DNA of 64,000 nt from Beijerinckiaceae bacterium (GTDB lineage: Bacteria; Pseudomonadota; Alphaproteobacteria; Rhizobiales; Beijerinckiaceae): NCBI GenBank assembly GCA_027532775.1, contig JAPZTO010000006.1, forward strand, positions 262,047 through 326,046. The letters are read 5' to 3'. The notes below the pieces were generated by a model that was not told the DNA's origin, ran no database searches, and saw nothing but the letters and a program-made list of their open reading frames with translations. This document shows, in pieces, positions 35,022-42,910 of the stretch. Both the position numbers and the translations under genes were made by a program. Numbering within the stretch: the first letter of the stretch is position 1; each line of letters begins with the position of its first letter.

Positions 35022-35101
35022 CCCTCACCCGCCGCTGCTGCGCATCGTCGGCCTCTCCCCCGGGGGAGAGGGTGGCCGAGCGGAGCGAGGCCGGGTGAGG
35101 G
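35022..35101. repeat. Nested palindromic repeat between Fe-ADH and aroG
   Basis: The outer arms CCCTCACCCG (35022-35031) and CGGGTGAGGG (35092-35101) are perfectly inverted, and inside lies a perfect 18-base palindrome, CTCTCCCCCGGGGGAGAG (35053-35070). This looks like a dispersed palindromic element of a type I recall from Hyphomicrobiales genomes. It starts 6 bases after the Fe-ADH stop. Confidence 0.75.
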
Positions 35102-35107
35102 CTGTTC

Positions 35108-36238
35108 TCAGAACGCCTCGTCGAGGATGGCGCGATAATCCGCCTCGCTCGGCGTGCGCGCATTGGTTTTGGTGCAATGGTCTTCCATCGAGATCCGGGC
35201 GACATCGTCGAGCCATTCGCGCCGGATCCCCATGGCCGAGAGGCTGGCCGGCATGCCGAGCCGGCGGTTCAGGTCCTCGATGTAGCGATCGAGCGTCTGC
35301 CCGGCCGGGACCTGCATTTCATGGGCGAGGCGGGCATATTCCTCCGCGCGGATGCCGGCATTGTAGCGCAAAACCGCCGGCAGCAGCACGGCATTGAGCG
35401 TGCCGTGATGGAGCTGGACCTGCTTCAGCCCGCCGAGGGTATGCGAGAGCGAATGCACCGCACCGAGGCCCTTCTGGAAGGCCATCGCGCCCATCATCGA
35501 GGCCATCATCATGTCGTATCGGGCGGTGCGGTTGCCCCCCTCCGCAACCGCCGTCTCGATATTCCGGGCGGCAAGACGCGCGCATTCGAGCGCGATCGCC
35601 CCGGCCGGCGGATTCGGCGTGTTGGAGATGAAGCATTCGATGCCATGGGTCAGCGCATCCATGCCGGTGGCGGCGGTGAGCCCCGGCGGCAGGCCGAGCG
35701 TGAGTTCCGGGTCGCAGATAGCGCGTTTCGGGATGAGATGCGGCGAGATAACCGACATCTTGCGGCCATCGCGGAAACTCATCACCGCGCCGCGCCCGAC
35801 CTCGGAGCCCGTGCCGGAGGTGGTGGGAATGGCGATGACCGGCGCGACCTTCGCCGTGATCTTCGGCCCACCGCCGAGGATGAGAACGTAGTCCCGCAGG
35901 GTGCCGCCATGCGTGGCGACAATGGCGACCGCCTTGGCCAGGTCCATCGGCGAACCGCCGCCCAGCGCGACAATGCCGTCGCAGCCCATGGCCTGGTAGG
36001 CGGCCACGGCGAGTTCCGTCGCCTCCTCGGTCGGGTTGGAGGGCGTATCAACGAAAAGCGGCGTCTCGGCGCCGCGCGGCATCAGGGCGGCGATCCGGGC
36101 AACGAGGCCGGTCGCCTCGAGGCCACGATCCGAGACGAGCAGCGGGTTCTTCATCCCGAGCGCGGCGATATCCTCCGGCAGGCCGGCAACCGCGCCGAAA
36201 TCGAAGCGGATCGTGGTGAGGTAGGTGATGAGAGGCAT
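35108..36238 (-). CDS. Iron-containing alcohol dehydrogenase
   Basis: A 376-residue group III (Fe-ADH) dehydrogenase, NAD(P)-dependent, substrate unknown. The cofactor motif GGGSPMDLAKAV lies near residue 95, and PTTSGTGSEVGRGAV is typical. The metal ligands are Asp in ICDPELTLGLP and the three histidines in MDALTHGIE, GAVHSLSHTLGG and HHGTLNAVLLP. A single ATG at 36238 begins the conserved protein. It is transcribed on the minus strand between aroG and an EamA exporter with about 40 bases to the latter. Confidence 0.92.
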   Translation of the reverse strand: MPLITYLTTIRFDFGAVAGLPEDIAALGMKNPLLVSDRGLEATGLVARIAALMPRGAETPLFVDTPSNPTEEATELAVAAYQAMGCDGIVALGGGSPMDLAKAVAIVATHGGTLRDYVLILGGGPKITAKVAPVIAIPTTSGTGSEVGRGAVMSFRDGRKMSVISPHLIPKRAICDPELTLGLPPGLTAATGMDALTHGIECFISNTPNPPAGAIALECARLAARNIETAVAEGGNRTARYDMMMASMMGAMAFQKGLGAVHSLSHTLGGLKQVQLHHGTLNAVLLPAVLRYNAGIRAEEYARLAHEMQVPAGQTLDRYIEDLNRRLGMPASLSAMGIRREWLDDVARISMEDHCTKTNARTPSEADYRAILDEAF

Positions 36239-36278
36239 GGACGTTCCCTGAGGGTTTTCTTGTCTGGTTCCGGAGCGA

Positions 36279-37226
36279 TCACGCCGGAGAGCGCTCGGGC
36301 TTTGCCGGCGGCATCAGCACGCGGATCCCCGCCATCACCCCGGCAAAAAGCAGGGCGGCGCCGAGGCTCTCATGCCAATCCGGCCAGCGTGTCTCGGCAA
36401 GGAAGCCGTAGAGCAGCCCGAACAAGGTTTCCGACACGATCAGTTGCGCGGATAGTGCGACAGAGAGGCGGCGCGAGGCAACCACCCAGGCGAAGGTCGC
36501 AACCCAGCTCGAGAACAGGCCGGTGGCGAGCGCCCAGAGCCAGAGCGGCCCGGCCTCCGGCCCGAACAGCGGCACCGAGCCCATCCGCGACCAGCCAAGC
36601 GCGAGGCCGAGCGGCCACACGGCCAGCATGCCAAGCCCGGCGCCAAGGCCCTGCAGCGAGGTCCAGACCAGCGTGTCGGTGCCCGGGCGTGCCTTGAGTG
36701 CGGCTGCATTCCAAAGGCCATACCAGAGCCAGAGGGCGAGCCCGCCCAGGGCCAGCAGGAAGCCGATCACGATCTCGCCGCCCGTGCGGCCCATGACCGG
36801 CGCCCGGAGCGAGCCAAGATTGACGATCACCAGCCCGAGCGTGATGAGACCCAGCGGCACGGCCAGCCGTGACCACGCGACATCGCGCGATTGCCAGTTC
36901 CCCGTAATCGCCAGCAGTACCGGCAAGGCGCCGATGACAAGCGCGGGAATGGCCGGGCCGGCAAAGGCGACCGCATAGGCGACGAAGAGGTAATAGCCGG
37001 AATAGCCCATCAGCCCGAGGGCGAGTGCGATCCAGCGCCCGGCCGGATCGAGCTGCCGCATCGCCGCGCGGAAGGCCAGCAGCAAAGCGAGCGACAGGGC
37101 CGCGAAGATCACATTCCGCCAGAAGGCGAGATCGAACGGCGTGAACGGCGCGACGAGATTGGGGGCGACGAAAGTCAGCCCCCAGAGCGCGCCGGCGGCC
37201 AGGCCGGCGAGAAGCCCCATCAGCAT
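36279..37226 (-). CDS. DMT/EamA-family transporter
   Basis: A 315-residue inner-membrane protein with about ten hydrophobic helices arranged as two EamA repeats. The opening GLLAGLAAGALWGLTFVAPNLV is a typical EamA first helix, and the second repeat begins near IGFLLALGGLALWLWYGLWNAAALK. Such proteins export amino acids or metabolites by drug/metabolite-type exchange, but the substrate is unknown. The ATG at 37226 could also be the one two codons later. It follows gor by 6 bases, so gor and this gene are likely co-transcribed. Confidence 0.88.
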   Translation of the reverse strand: MLMGLLAGLAAGALWGLTFVAPNLVAPFTPFDLAFWRNVIFAALSLALLLAFRAAMRQLDPAGRWIALALGLMGYSGYYLFVAYAVAFAGPAIPALVIGALPVLLAITGNWQSRDVAWSRLAVPLGLITLGLVIVNLGSLRAPVMGRTGGEIVIGFLLALGGLALWLWYGLWNAAALKARPGTDTLVWTSLQGLGAGLGMLAVWPLGLALGWSRMGSVPLFGPEAGPLWLWALATGLFSSWVATFAWVVASRRLSVALSAQLIVSETLFGLLYGFLAETRWPDWHESLGAALLFAGVMAGIRVLMPPAKPERSPA

Positions 37227-37232
37227 GCCGGC

Positions 37233-38621
37233 TTACCGCGTATGCCGGGCGGTGCGGCTGCGCATCGTCACCAGTTCCTCGGCAGCCGTCGGGTGGACGG
37301 CCATGGTCGCGTCGAAATCGGCCTTTGTCGCGCCCATGCGCAGGGGAATGCCGACAAGCTGGATCATCTCGCCCGCGCCCTCGCCGAGAATATGGACACC
37401 GAGGACACGATCCGTCTCGCCATCGACGACGAGCTTCATCACTGTGCGGTCCTCTCCGCCGGTGAGCGTGGCGCGGATCGGCCGGAAGCTGGTGCGATAG
37501 ATATCGACCACGGCAAAGGCCTTGCGCGCCTCGGCCTCGGTCAGGCCGACGGTGCCGATCTCCGGCGTCGTGAAGACGGCCGTGGGGATGTTCGCGTAAT
37601 CGACCTGCCAGGGGGCAATGCCCTTCGCCGCGCCGAAGAGCAGGTCCGCCACCGCATGGCCCTCGCGGATGGCCACCGGGGTGAGCGTGACGCGGTTCGT
37701 TACGTCGCCCACGGCGAAGACATGCGGGATATTGGTGCGGGATTGCGTATCGACGGCGATCGCGCCGTCCCGCGCCAGCGCGATGCCGGCCTTGTCGAGG
37801 CCCAGACCCTCGGTATTCGGCGAGCGGCCGATGGCCATCAGCACCTGGTCGGTTTCGAGCCTGAGGCCGGCGCGCGTGGTGGCGACAAGGCCATCCTCCA
37901 CGCGGTCGATCCGGGCGAAGACATCGTTCAGAACGAAGCGGATCCCGGCACGCTCATAGGCCGCAACGAGGCCTTCGCGCATATCCTGATCGAAATTCTT
38001 CAGCACTTCGGCACCGCGATAGATCACCGTGACCTCGGCGCCGAGCAGCCGGAAGATGCCGGCGAATTCCAGCGCGATATAGCCGCCGCCGGCAATGACG
38101 ATGCGCCGGGGGAAGGTTTCCAGATCGAACACCTCGTTCGAGGTGATGACATTCTCCCAGCCCGGCAAAGCCGGATCGATGTTTGGCCGGCCGCCAGTGG
38201 CAACAAGGATATGCCGCGCGCGGATAATCCGGCCATCGTTGACGAGGCGGATCTCGTGCGGGCCCTCGATCACGGCGCGGGTTTTCACCACCTCGACGCC
38301 GGCGCCCTGCTGGCCTTTGGCGTAAAGGCCTTCGAGCCGGGTGATCTCGGCTTCCTTCGCGCCGACAAGGCGCTGCCAGTCGAAACTGGCCTGGCCCGGC
38401 TTCCAGCCGAAACCGCGCGCGGCCTCGAATTCCTGCGCGAAGCGCGAGGCAAGGACATAGAGCTTCTTCGGCACGCAACCCCGGATGACACAGGTGCCAC
38501 CGAGGCGGAATTCCTCGGCCAGCATGACGCGCGCGCCGTGGCCGGCTGCGATCCGGGCCGCGCGAACGCCACCGGACCCGCCGCCGATCACGAACAGGTC
38601 GACATCGAATGAGCCAGACAT
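37233..38621 (-). CDS. gor: Glutathione reductase
   Basis: Gor (462 residues) keeps glutathione reduced using NADPH and FAD. The FAD motif is LFVIGGGSGGVRAARIAA, the redox-active disulfide is GGTCVIRGCVPKKL, the NADPH domain has IVIAGGGYIALEFAGIF with the downstream arginine-rich contact for the NADPH phosphate in YRGAEVLKNFD, and the C-terminal dimer domain has the active-site histidine in VHPTAAEE. The ATG at 38621 follows GGAG; an ATG six codons upstream is less well placed. It is first of a likely pair with the EamA exporter. Confidence 0.95.
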   Translation of the reverse strand: MSGSFDVDLFVIGGGSGGVRAARIAAGHGARVMLAEEFRLGGTCVIRGCVPKKLYVLASRFAQEFEAARGFGWKPGQASFDWQRLVGAKEAEITRLEGLYAKGQQGAGVEVVKTRAVIEGPHEIRLVNDGRIIRARHILVATGGRPNIDPALPGWENVITSNEVFDLETFPRRIVIAGGGYIALEFAGIFRLLGAEVTVIYRGAEVLKNFDQDMREGLVAAYERAGIRFVLNDVFARIDRVEDGLVATTRAGLRLETDQVLMAIGRSPNTEGLGLDKAGIALARDGAIAVDTQSRTNIPHVFAVGDVTNRVTLTPVAIREGHAVADLLFGAAKGIAPWQVDYANIPTAVFTTPEIGTVGLTEAEARKAFAVVDIYRTSFRPIRATLTGGEDRTVMKLVVDGETDRVLGVHILGEGAGEMIQLVGIPLRMGATKADFDATMAVHPTAAEELVTMRSRTARHTR

Positions 38622-38744
38622 GACAGGAACTCCGAGCATTGATTGCGGCAGAACCTATGCGCTCGCCGGCGGGATTGCGAGGCGGCAACCGGGGCGAAAG
38701 CGCGCCGGCCCATCACAAGCCTGTGCATGGAAGCGCCGGCCAAC

Positions 38745-38768
38745 AAAAAGGGGGCCTGCGAGGCCCCC
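38745..38768 (-). terminator. Rho-independent terminator of the DUF2059 gene
   Basis: A perfect 8-base-pair stem (GGGGGCCT / AGGCCCCC) with a 3-base loop is followed on the minus strand by five T residues, 25 bases past the DUF2059 stop. Confidence 0.9.
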
Positions 38769-38793
38769 TGGCATACGCAAGCGGACGGGCCGA

Positions 38794-39342
38794 TCAGAGC
38801 TTGTGGCCGCGCTTGGTCATTTCCTGCTGGAACAGGTTCATCATCCGGCCGCCGGCTTCCTGGCTCCAGAGTTCGAGATAGGGAACCACAATATCCATGA
38901 AGGCCGGCAGGGCCTCGACATATTTCTTGCCGGCAGGCGAGGTGAGGAAGGTGTTGATTTCCTTCAGTTCAGCCTCGTTGAGCCGCTGCGCCAGGAACCG
39001 GGCGGCCCCGCTGACGCCATCCGCCGCGATCTTGCCCTGCTCGGCCTCGACCACCTTGAGCGCTTCCTCGATGTCGCGAGCGAGTTCCGGGCGCGTCCGC
39101 GTGACGTTGACGCGGAGCGAGCCGACAACATTCGGCATGGCGTTCTGGAACATGGTGATCATGCCCGAGGCCTTCAGCACATCCGTGGCGAGGGCGAGAT
39201 GCGAGGGAACGATCGGCGCCTGCAGCGCCTTCTGGATTTCCTCCATCGTTTCCTTGCTCACCTGCTGGGCCGGCGCAGCGACCGGGGCGAGCAGCGTCGC
39301 GGCCAGGAGGAACGAACGGATGAGGGAGACGGGCTTCGGCAT
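38794..39342 (-). CDS. DUF2059 exported protein
   Basis: A 182-residue exported protein of family DUF2059. A signal peptide (LIRSFLLAATLLAPVAAPAQQ) is followed by an all-helical domain including LKASGMITMFQNAMPNVVG, LARDIEEALKVVEAEQG and the family C-terminus LNEAELKEINTFLTSPAGKKYVEALPAFM. Family proteins are periplasmic and their function is unknown. It is monocistronic, with a strong terminator behind it, and lies between gor and rpiA on the same strand. Confidence 0.9.
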   Translation of the reverse strand: MPKPVSLIRSFLLAATLLAPVAAPAQQVSKETMEEIQKALQAPIVPSHLALATDVLKASGMITMFQNAMPNVVGSLRVNVTRTRPELARDIEEALKVVEAEQGKIAADGVSGAARFLAQRLNEAELKEINTFLTSPAGKKYVEALPAFMDIVVPYLELWSQEAGGRMMNLFQQEMTKRGHKL

Positions 39343-39417
39343 GAGGCACCTTCCTGATGACCTTGCGCGGCGGGCGCAGGACGGCCTGCCGCCGCGAGGC
39401 GTGTGACGACGCGCCTG

Positions 39418-40119
39418 TTACGTGTTCTTGCCGATCACGGCAACCCCTTCTTCTGCGCCGAGATAAACGGCAAAACAAAGGCCGATGAAAAGGCCATGCT
39501 CGACGAGGCCGGGAATCCGGTCGAGCCGGTCAGCCAGCGAAGCGGGATCGGCGATCCCGTCATTCACCGCGTCGAAGATCAGGTTGCCGTTGTCGGAGAT
39601 GTAGGGCGAGCCATCCGGCCGGTGGCGCTGGCGGATTTCGGCGCGGATCCCTTCCGCAGCGAAAGCACGGGCGACCGCCCGCACCGTCGTGCCCTGCGCG
39701 AAGGGCGTGATCTCGAGCGGCAGCGGGAAAGCGCCGAGGCGCGCGACGCGCTTGGAGGCATCCGCGATCACGATCATCCGGCGCGAATTGGCCGCGACCA
39801 TCTTCTCTCGCAGATGTGCTCCGCCGCCACCCTTGATCAGGTTCAGGCCGGGGTCGAACTCGTCCGCGCCGTCAACGGTGAGGTCTAGCTCGCCGGCCTC
39901 GTCGAGGCTCGTCAGGGGGATGCCAAGCCCCTCGGCCTGGCGGCGCGTGGCTTCGGAGGTGGGAACGCAGAGATAGGTCTCGCCGGCGCGGATCCGCTCG
40001 CCGACAATATCGACGAAATGCTTCGCCGTGGAGCCGGTGCCGAGGCCCAGCTTCATGCCGGAACGCAACTCGGTTTTTGCCGCGGCCTCCGCTGCCAGCC
40101 GCTTCAGATGGTCGCTCAT
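39418..40119 (-). CDS. rpiA: Ribose-5-phosphate isomerase A
   Basis: RpiA (233 residues) interconverts ribose 5-phosphate and ribulose 5-phosphate in the pentose phosphate pathway. The phosphate-binding GLGTGSTAKHFVD lies near residue 25, the DGADEFDPGLNLIKGGGGAHLREKMVA block holds the catalytic Asp, Lys and Glu, and VGTTV-type sequence appears as FAQGTTVRAVAR. Length is usual. The ATG at 40119 has GAGG upstream; the open frame extends 33 codons further without conserved sequence. The next minus-strand gene upstream is a small exported protein. Confidence 0.95.
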   Translation of the reverse strand: MSDHLKRLAAEAAAKTELRSGMKLGLGTGSTAKHFVDIVGERIRAGETYLCVPTSEATRRQAEGLGIPLTSLDEAGELDLTVDGADEFDPGLNLIKGGGGAHLREKMVAANSRRMIVIADASKRVARLGAFPLPLEITPFAQGTTVRAVARAFAAEGIRAEIRQRHRPDGSPYISDNGNLIFDAVNDGIADPASLADRLDRIPGLVEHGLFIGLCFAVYLGAEEGVAVIGKNT

Positions 40120-40171
40120 CGTGCCGCCTCTCCCATGCCCGCCGCCATGCTGACAGGCTCTGCTGCAGGCT

Positions 40172-40540
40172 CTACTTGGACGGCGGGGTGCAGACAACCT
40201 CCTGATCGTCGCGGACATAGCAGATGCTCACCGCGCCATTGCGCCGGTTGAAGCGGAAAATGCCTGATTCCTGCCGGTGGCTGGAGGCGATCAGACCGTA
40301 ATCGCCTGCCTCGCCGGCGCGCGCGCCCTCCCCCGCCGGATAGCAGAGCGTCAGTCCGATCGGGCTGTCATCCTTGACGGCAAACTGGCAGGCAATGACC
40401 TCGCCGGTCTGGCGATCGATCCGGTAGATGCGGTTCAGATCCTGCTGCGGCGCCGGCGCGAAGGCGAAATTCTCGGCACGGGCAGTGCCGAGGGCGACCA
40501 GACACAGGAGGGACGCGGCACCGATTCTGAGCCCTGGCAT
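40172..40540 (-). CDS. Small exported protein of unknown function
   Basis: A 122-residue protein with a signal peptide (LRIGAASLLCLVALGTARA) and a strand-rich mature domain: NRIYRIDRQTGEVIACQFAV, GLTLCYPAGEG, then GIFRFNRRNGAVSICYVRDDQEVVC. The two similar strands, each with an R-x-x-G-x-(V/I) turn and a Cys, look like two half-repeats of a small beta fold with two disulfides. I know the pattern from alphaproteobacterial hypothetical proteins but no named family. The ATG at 40540 has GGGAGG upstream. It lies 52 bases ahead of rpiA on the same strand. Confidence 0.78.
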   Translation of the reverse strand: MPGLRIGAASLLCLVALGTARAENFAFAPAPQQDLNRIYRIDRQTGEVIACQFAVKDDSPIGLTLCYPAGEGARAGEAGDYGLIASSHRQESGIFRFNRRNGAVSICYVRDDQEVVCTPPSK

Positions 40541-40633
40541 GGATGACCTCCCTTGATCGGCGAGCGCCATGGTTCTTGCGAATCGCCGCTGCCAGTGTAG
40601 GAGGCGGGACGGTTTTGGCAAAAAGGGCAGGTC

Positions 40634-41299
40634 ATGCGCGGCACGGTGGTTTTCGATCTCGATGGAACCCTCGCGGAAACCGCGCCGGACATCATGGCCG
40701 CGCTCAATGTCCTGCTGGAAGCGGAAGGCCTGCCGGCCTTACCGGTCTCGGCCGCGCGCAACCTCGTCGGGGCAGGCGCCCGCGCGCTGATCGAACGCGG
40801 CTTCCGCGCTTCGGGCGTGCCGCTTTCCCCGGAGCGTCTCGACCGGCTGTTCGAGGCGTTCCTTGTCCATTATCTCGACCATGTCGCCGATCATTCCTTC
40901 CTGTTCCCGGGCGTCGAAGCCGCGCTGACCGGTTTGGCCGGCGAGGGCCATCTCCTCGCCGTCTGCACCAACAAGCCAGAGCGGCATTCGCGCGCGCTGA
41001 TCGAGAAGCTCGGCGTGTTCGACCGCTTCGCCGCGATTGCCGGACGCGACACCTTCGCCTTCTGCAAGCCCGATCCGCGCCACCTGACCGAGACAATCCG
41101 CCTCGCCGGCGGGGATATCGGCCGCGCGGTCATGGTGGGGGATTCCCGGACGGATATCGACACGGCCCGCGCCGCCTCGCTGCCGGTCGTGGCGGTCACC
41201 TTCGGCTATACCGACACGCCGGTGGACCAGCTTGGCCCCGATGTGGTGATCAGCCATTTCGACGCGCTGGCGGCGGAGATCAAGCGGCTGATGCGCTGA
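40634..41299 (+). CDS. gph: Phosphoglycolate phosphatase (HAD family)
   Basis: Gph (221 residues) removes phosphate from 2-phosphoglycolate, produced by DNA repair and other routes. It has the HAD motifs in order: VVFDLDGTLAETAPD (catalytic Asp pair), CTNKPE (Thr), the KPDP lysine in FAFCKPDPRHL, and MVGDSRTDIDTARAA. A helical cap of about 65 residues lies between the first two motifs, as in class I HAD phosphatases. The ATG follows AAAAGGGCAGG. The stop abuts the convergent gene at 41300. Confidence 0.93.
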   Translation: MRGTVVFDLDGTLAETAPDIMAALNVLLEAEGLPALPVSAARNLVGAGARALIERGFRASGVPLSPERLDRLFEAFLVHYLDHVADHSFLFPGVEAALTGLAGEGHLLAVCTNKPERHSRALIEKLGVFDRFAAIAGRDTFAFCKPDPRHLTETIRLAGGDIGRAVMVGDSRTDIDTARAASLPVVAVTFGYTDTPVDQLGPDVVISHFDALAAEIKRLMR

Positions 41300-42739
41300 T
41301 CAACGGTCAGAAGCGCAGGTGATGCCGACAATGCCGGCACGCACCATTTCCCCGAGTTCCGCGCCGGATTTCATGACCGTCGTGGTTGCCCCTGATTGCG
41401 GGGTGAGACCGGCCGCGCGGGCAAGATCGGCCCCCGGCAGCATCGGATAGGACAGGACCGGCACGATGCCGGCCACGCGCACCTTGGTGACGGGGCTGGC
41501 CGCGATCACTCCGACAAGCTGGCCCGAGCGGTCGAGCACCAGTGCGCCGGCGCCGCCTTCCTGCAGCGAGGTGGAAACCTTGCCGTCGGCAATCTCGGCC
41601 GCCGCGACCAGCAACTCGCCCTCGGCATCGCGCTGGACCAGCGCGCCCTCGGTGCCGGCCGCAGCAAAAGGCAGCGCCAGCGGCGTGCCGATGCGGCCCG
41701 ACAGGGCGATCATCCCCGTCCCCTCCAGCTTGCGCGGGTTGCGCAGGGCCAGCGGCGCGGCATCGGGCGCGGTACGGGCCTGGAATTCGGTGCAGCCGGC
41801 CAGCGCAGCCTCGCCCGTGACGACAAGATCGGGGCCGAGCACGAGCCCGGTTGCGCGGCGGCGCGACGGGGCCGCTGCCACAAGCGGCGGGCGGGCCGGA
41901 TCCGACGGGCTTGTCGCAGGCCGGGCGGAGGGCCAGGGCTCGAAACTCGCCGCGATGGCGACGACAAGCGGGTCGATCGCGGCGGCCATGGTCTTGTCAT
42001 AGCCGATTGAGAGCGAGCGGGGCGGACCCTTGCCGTCGCTGGCGACGCGGCGGAAGAATTTGCCCTTGTCGGTTTCGCCCGAGATCACGAAGAAATCCGG
42101 CCGTAGCAGCTTGTAGGTGATCTTCCTGCCCTGGACCTTCGGGTCGGTGCCCTTCTCGAACAAGGCCGGCAGCGTATCCTCCGGCTTGAGGACAGAGAGA
42201 TCGACCGTCACCTTCTCGCCCGCATCCTGCCAGCGCGGACCGCCGGAGCCGTTGGTGCCGGGTTTGGAAAGCAGCTTGACCGGGATGCCGACCTGCATGC
42301 CGGAGGCGCGGTCGGTCTGGATAGCGAAGCCGAGCGCTGCCCGTGCCCGGTTGGCCGCATCGGCGAGGCGGCGGCGGGCGGGATCCGTCAGGCTCTCGCC
42401 CGGCCTGAGCTTCTCCGCCTCCTCGAAACGCTTCAGGGCTGCGAAGGTCAGCGGGCCGAAATCGCCCGTGGCCGAACCGGGGAATTTCGCGACCCAGATC
42501 AGGTCCCGCTGGATCTGTTTCCGCATCTCGACATCGAGCGCGAGATAGGTCTTCTCGGCTGCCGCGAAGAGCGGATCGACCGGTTTCGGGGCCGGAGCCT
42601 GCGCCATTCCAGGAACCGGAGCCGCCATCAGAAGCACCAGCAGGGCGCCTGCCGCGAGCCCGGAAAGGCGCCGGGAGGCTGGAGCCACGCCGCTCCCGAC
42701 CGTGAATCTTGCCGGAAAATCGTTTTTCCACAGCGACAT
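41300..42739 (-). CDS. Exported PG-binding protein with a degenerate trypsin-like domain
   Basis: A 479-residue exported protein. A hydrophobic signal or anchor (LAAGALLVLLMAAPVPGMAQ) is followed by a peptidoglycan-binding-like helical region (MRKQIQRDLIWVAKFPGSATGDFGPLTFAALKRFE), a linker domain, and a C-terminal domain that follows the trypsin fold. In that domain the usual histidine motif reads VVTGEAALAGC and the usual GNSGGP motif reads GGAGALVL, so catalytic His and Ser are both missing. It may therefore bind rather than cut proteins. The ATG at 42739 follows GGAG; an ATG seven codons upstream is possible. It is divergent from the alpha-2-macroglobulin gene. The open frame runs far upstream but only antisense to that gene. 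Confidence 0.8.
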   Translation of the reverse strand: MSLWKNDFPARFTVGSGVAPASRRLSGLAAGALLVLLMAAPVPGMAQAPAPKPVDPLFAAAEKTYLALDVEMRKQIQRDLIWVAKFPGSATGDFGPLTFAALKRFEEAEKLRPGESLTDPARRRLADAANRARAALGFAIQTDRASGMQVGIPVKLLSKPGTNGSGGPRWQDAGEKVTVDLSVLKPEDTLPALFEKGTDPKVQGRKITYKLLRPDFFVISGETDKGKFFRRVASDGKGPPRSLSIGYDKTMAAAIDPLVVAIAASFEPWPSARPATSPSDPARPPLVAAAPSRRRATGLVLGPDLVVTGEAALAGCTEFQARTAPDAAPLALRNPRKLEGTGMIALSGRIGTPLALPFAAAGTEGALVQRDAEGELLVAAAEIADGKVSTSLQEGGAGALVLDRSGQLVGVIAASPVTKVRVAGIVPVLSYPMLPGADLARAAGLTPQSGATTTVMKSGAELGEMVRAGIVGITCASDR

Positions 42740-42910
42740 GGGACAGCTCCGTTCGGTCATTCCCGGGACGCGGAAAATCCAGCGTGGCACGGGCTCCCGC
42801 CCCATGGCAACCCGGGCGCGAACGTATTTCCGTGCGCTATCGCACATTGCGGGCCGGGCGCAAGGTGATAGTCTGCTGCTCCCCCTCTCCCCATGAACGG
42901 AGCCACCGGC

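Noticed and set aside
32272-35101. CRISPR array or tandem satellite suspected in the repeat-rich gaps
   Set aside because: The repeats are isolated palindromes, with no regular repeat-spacer pattern and no cas genes nearby.
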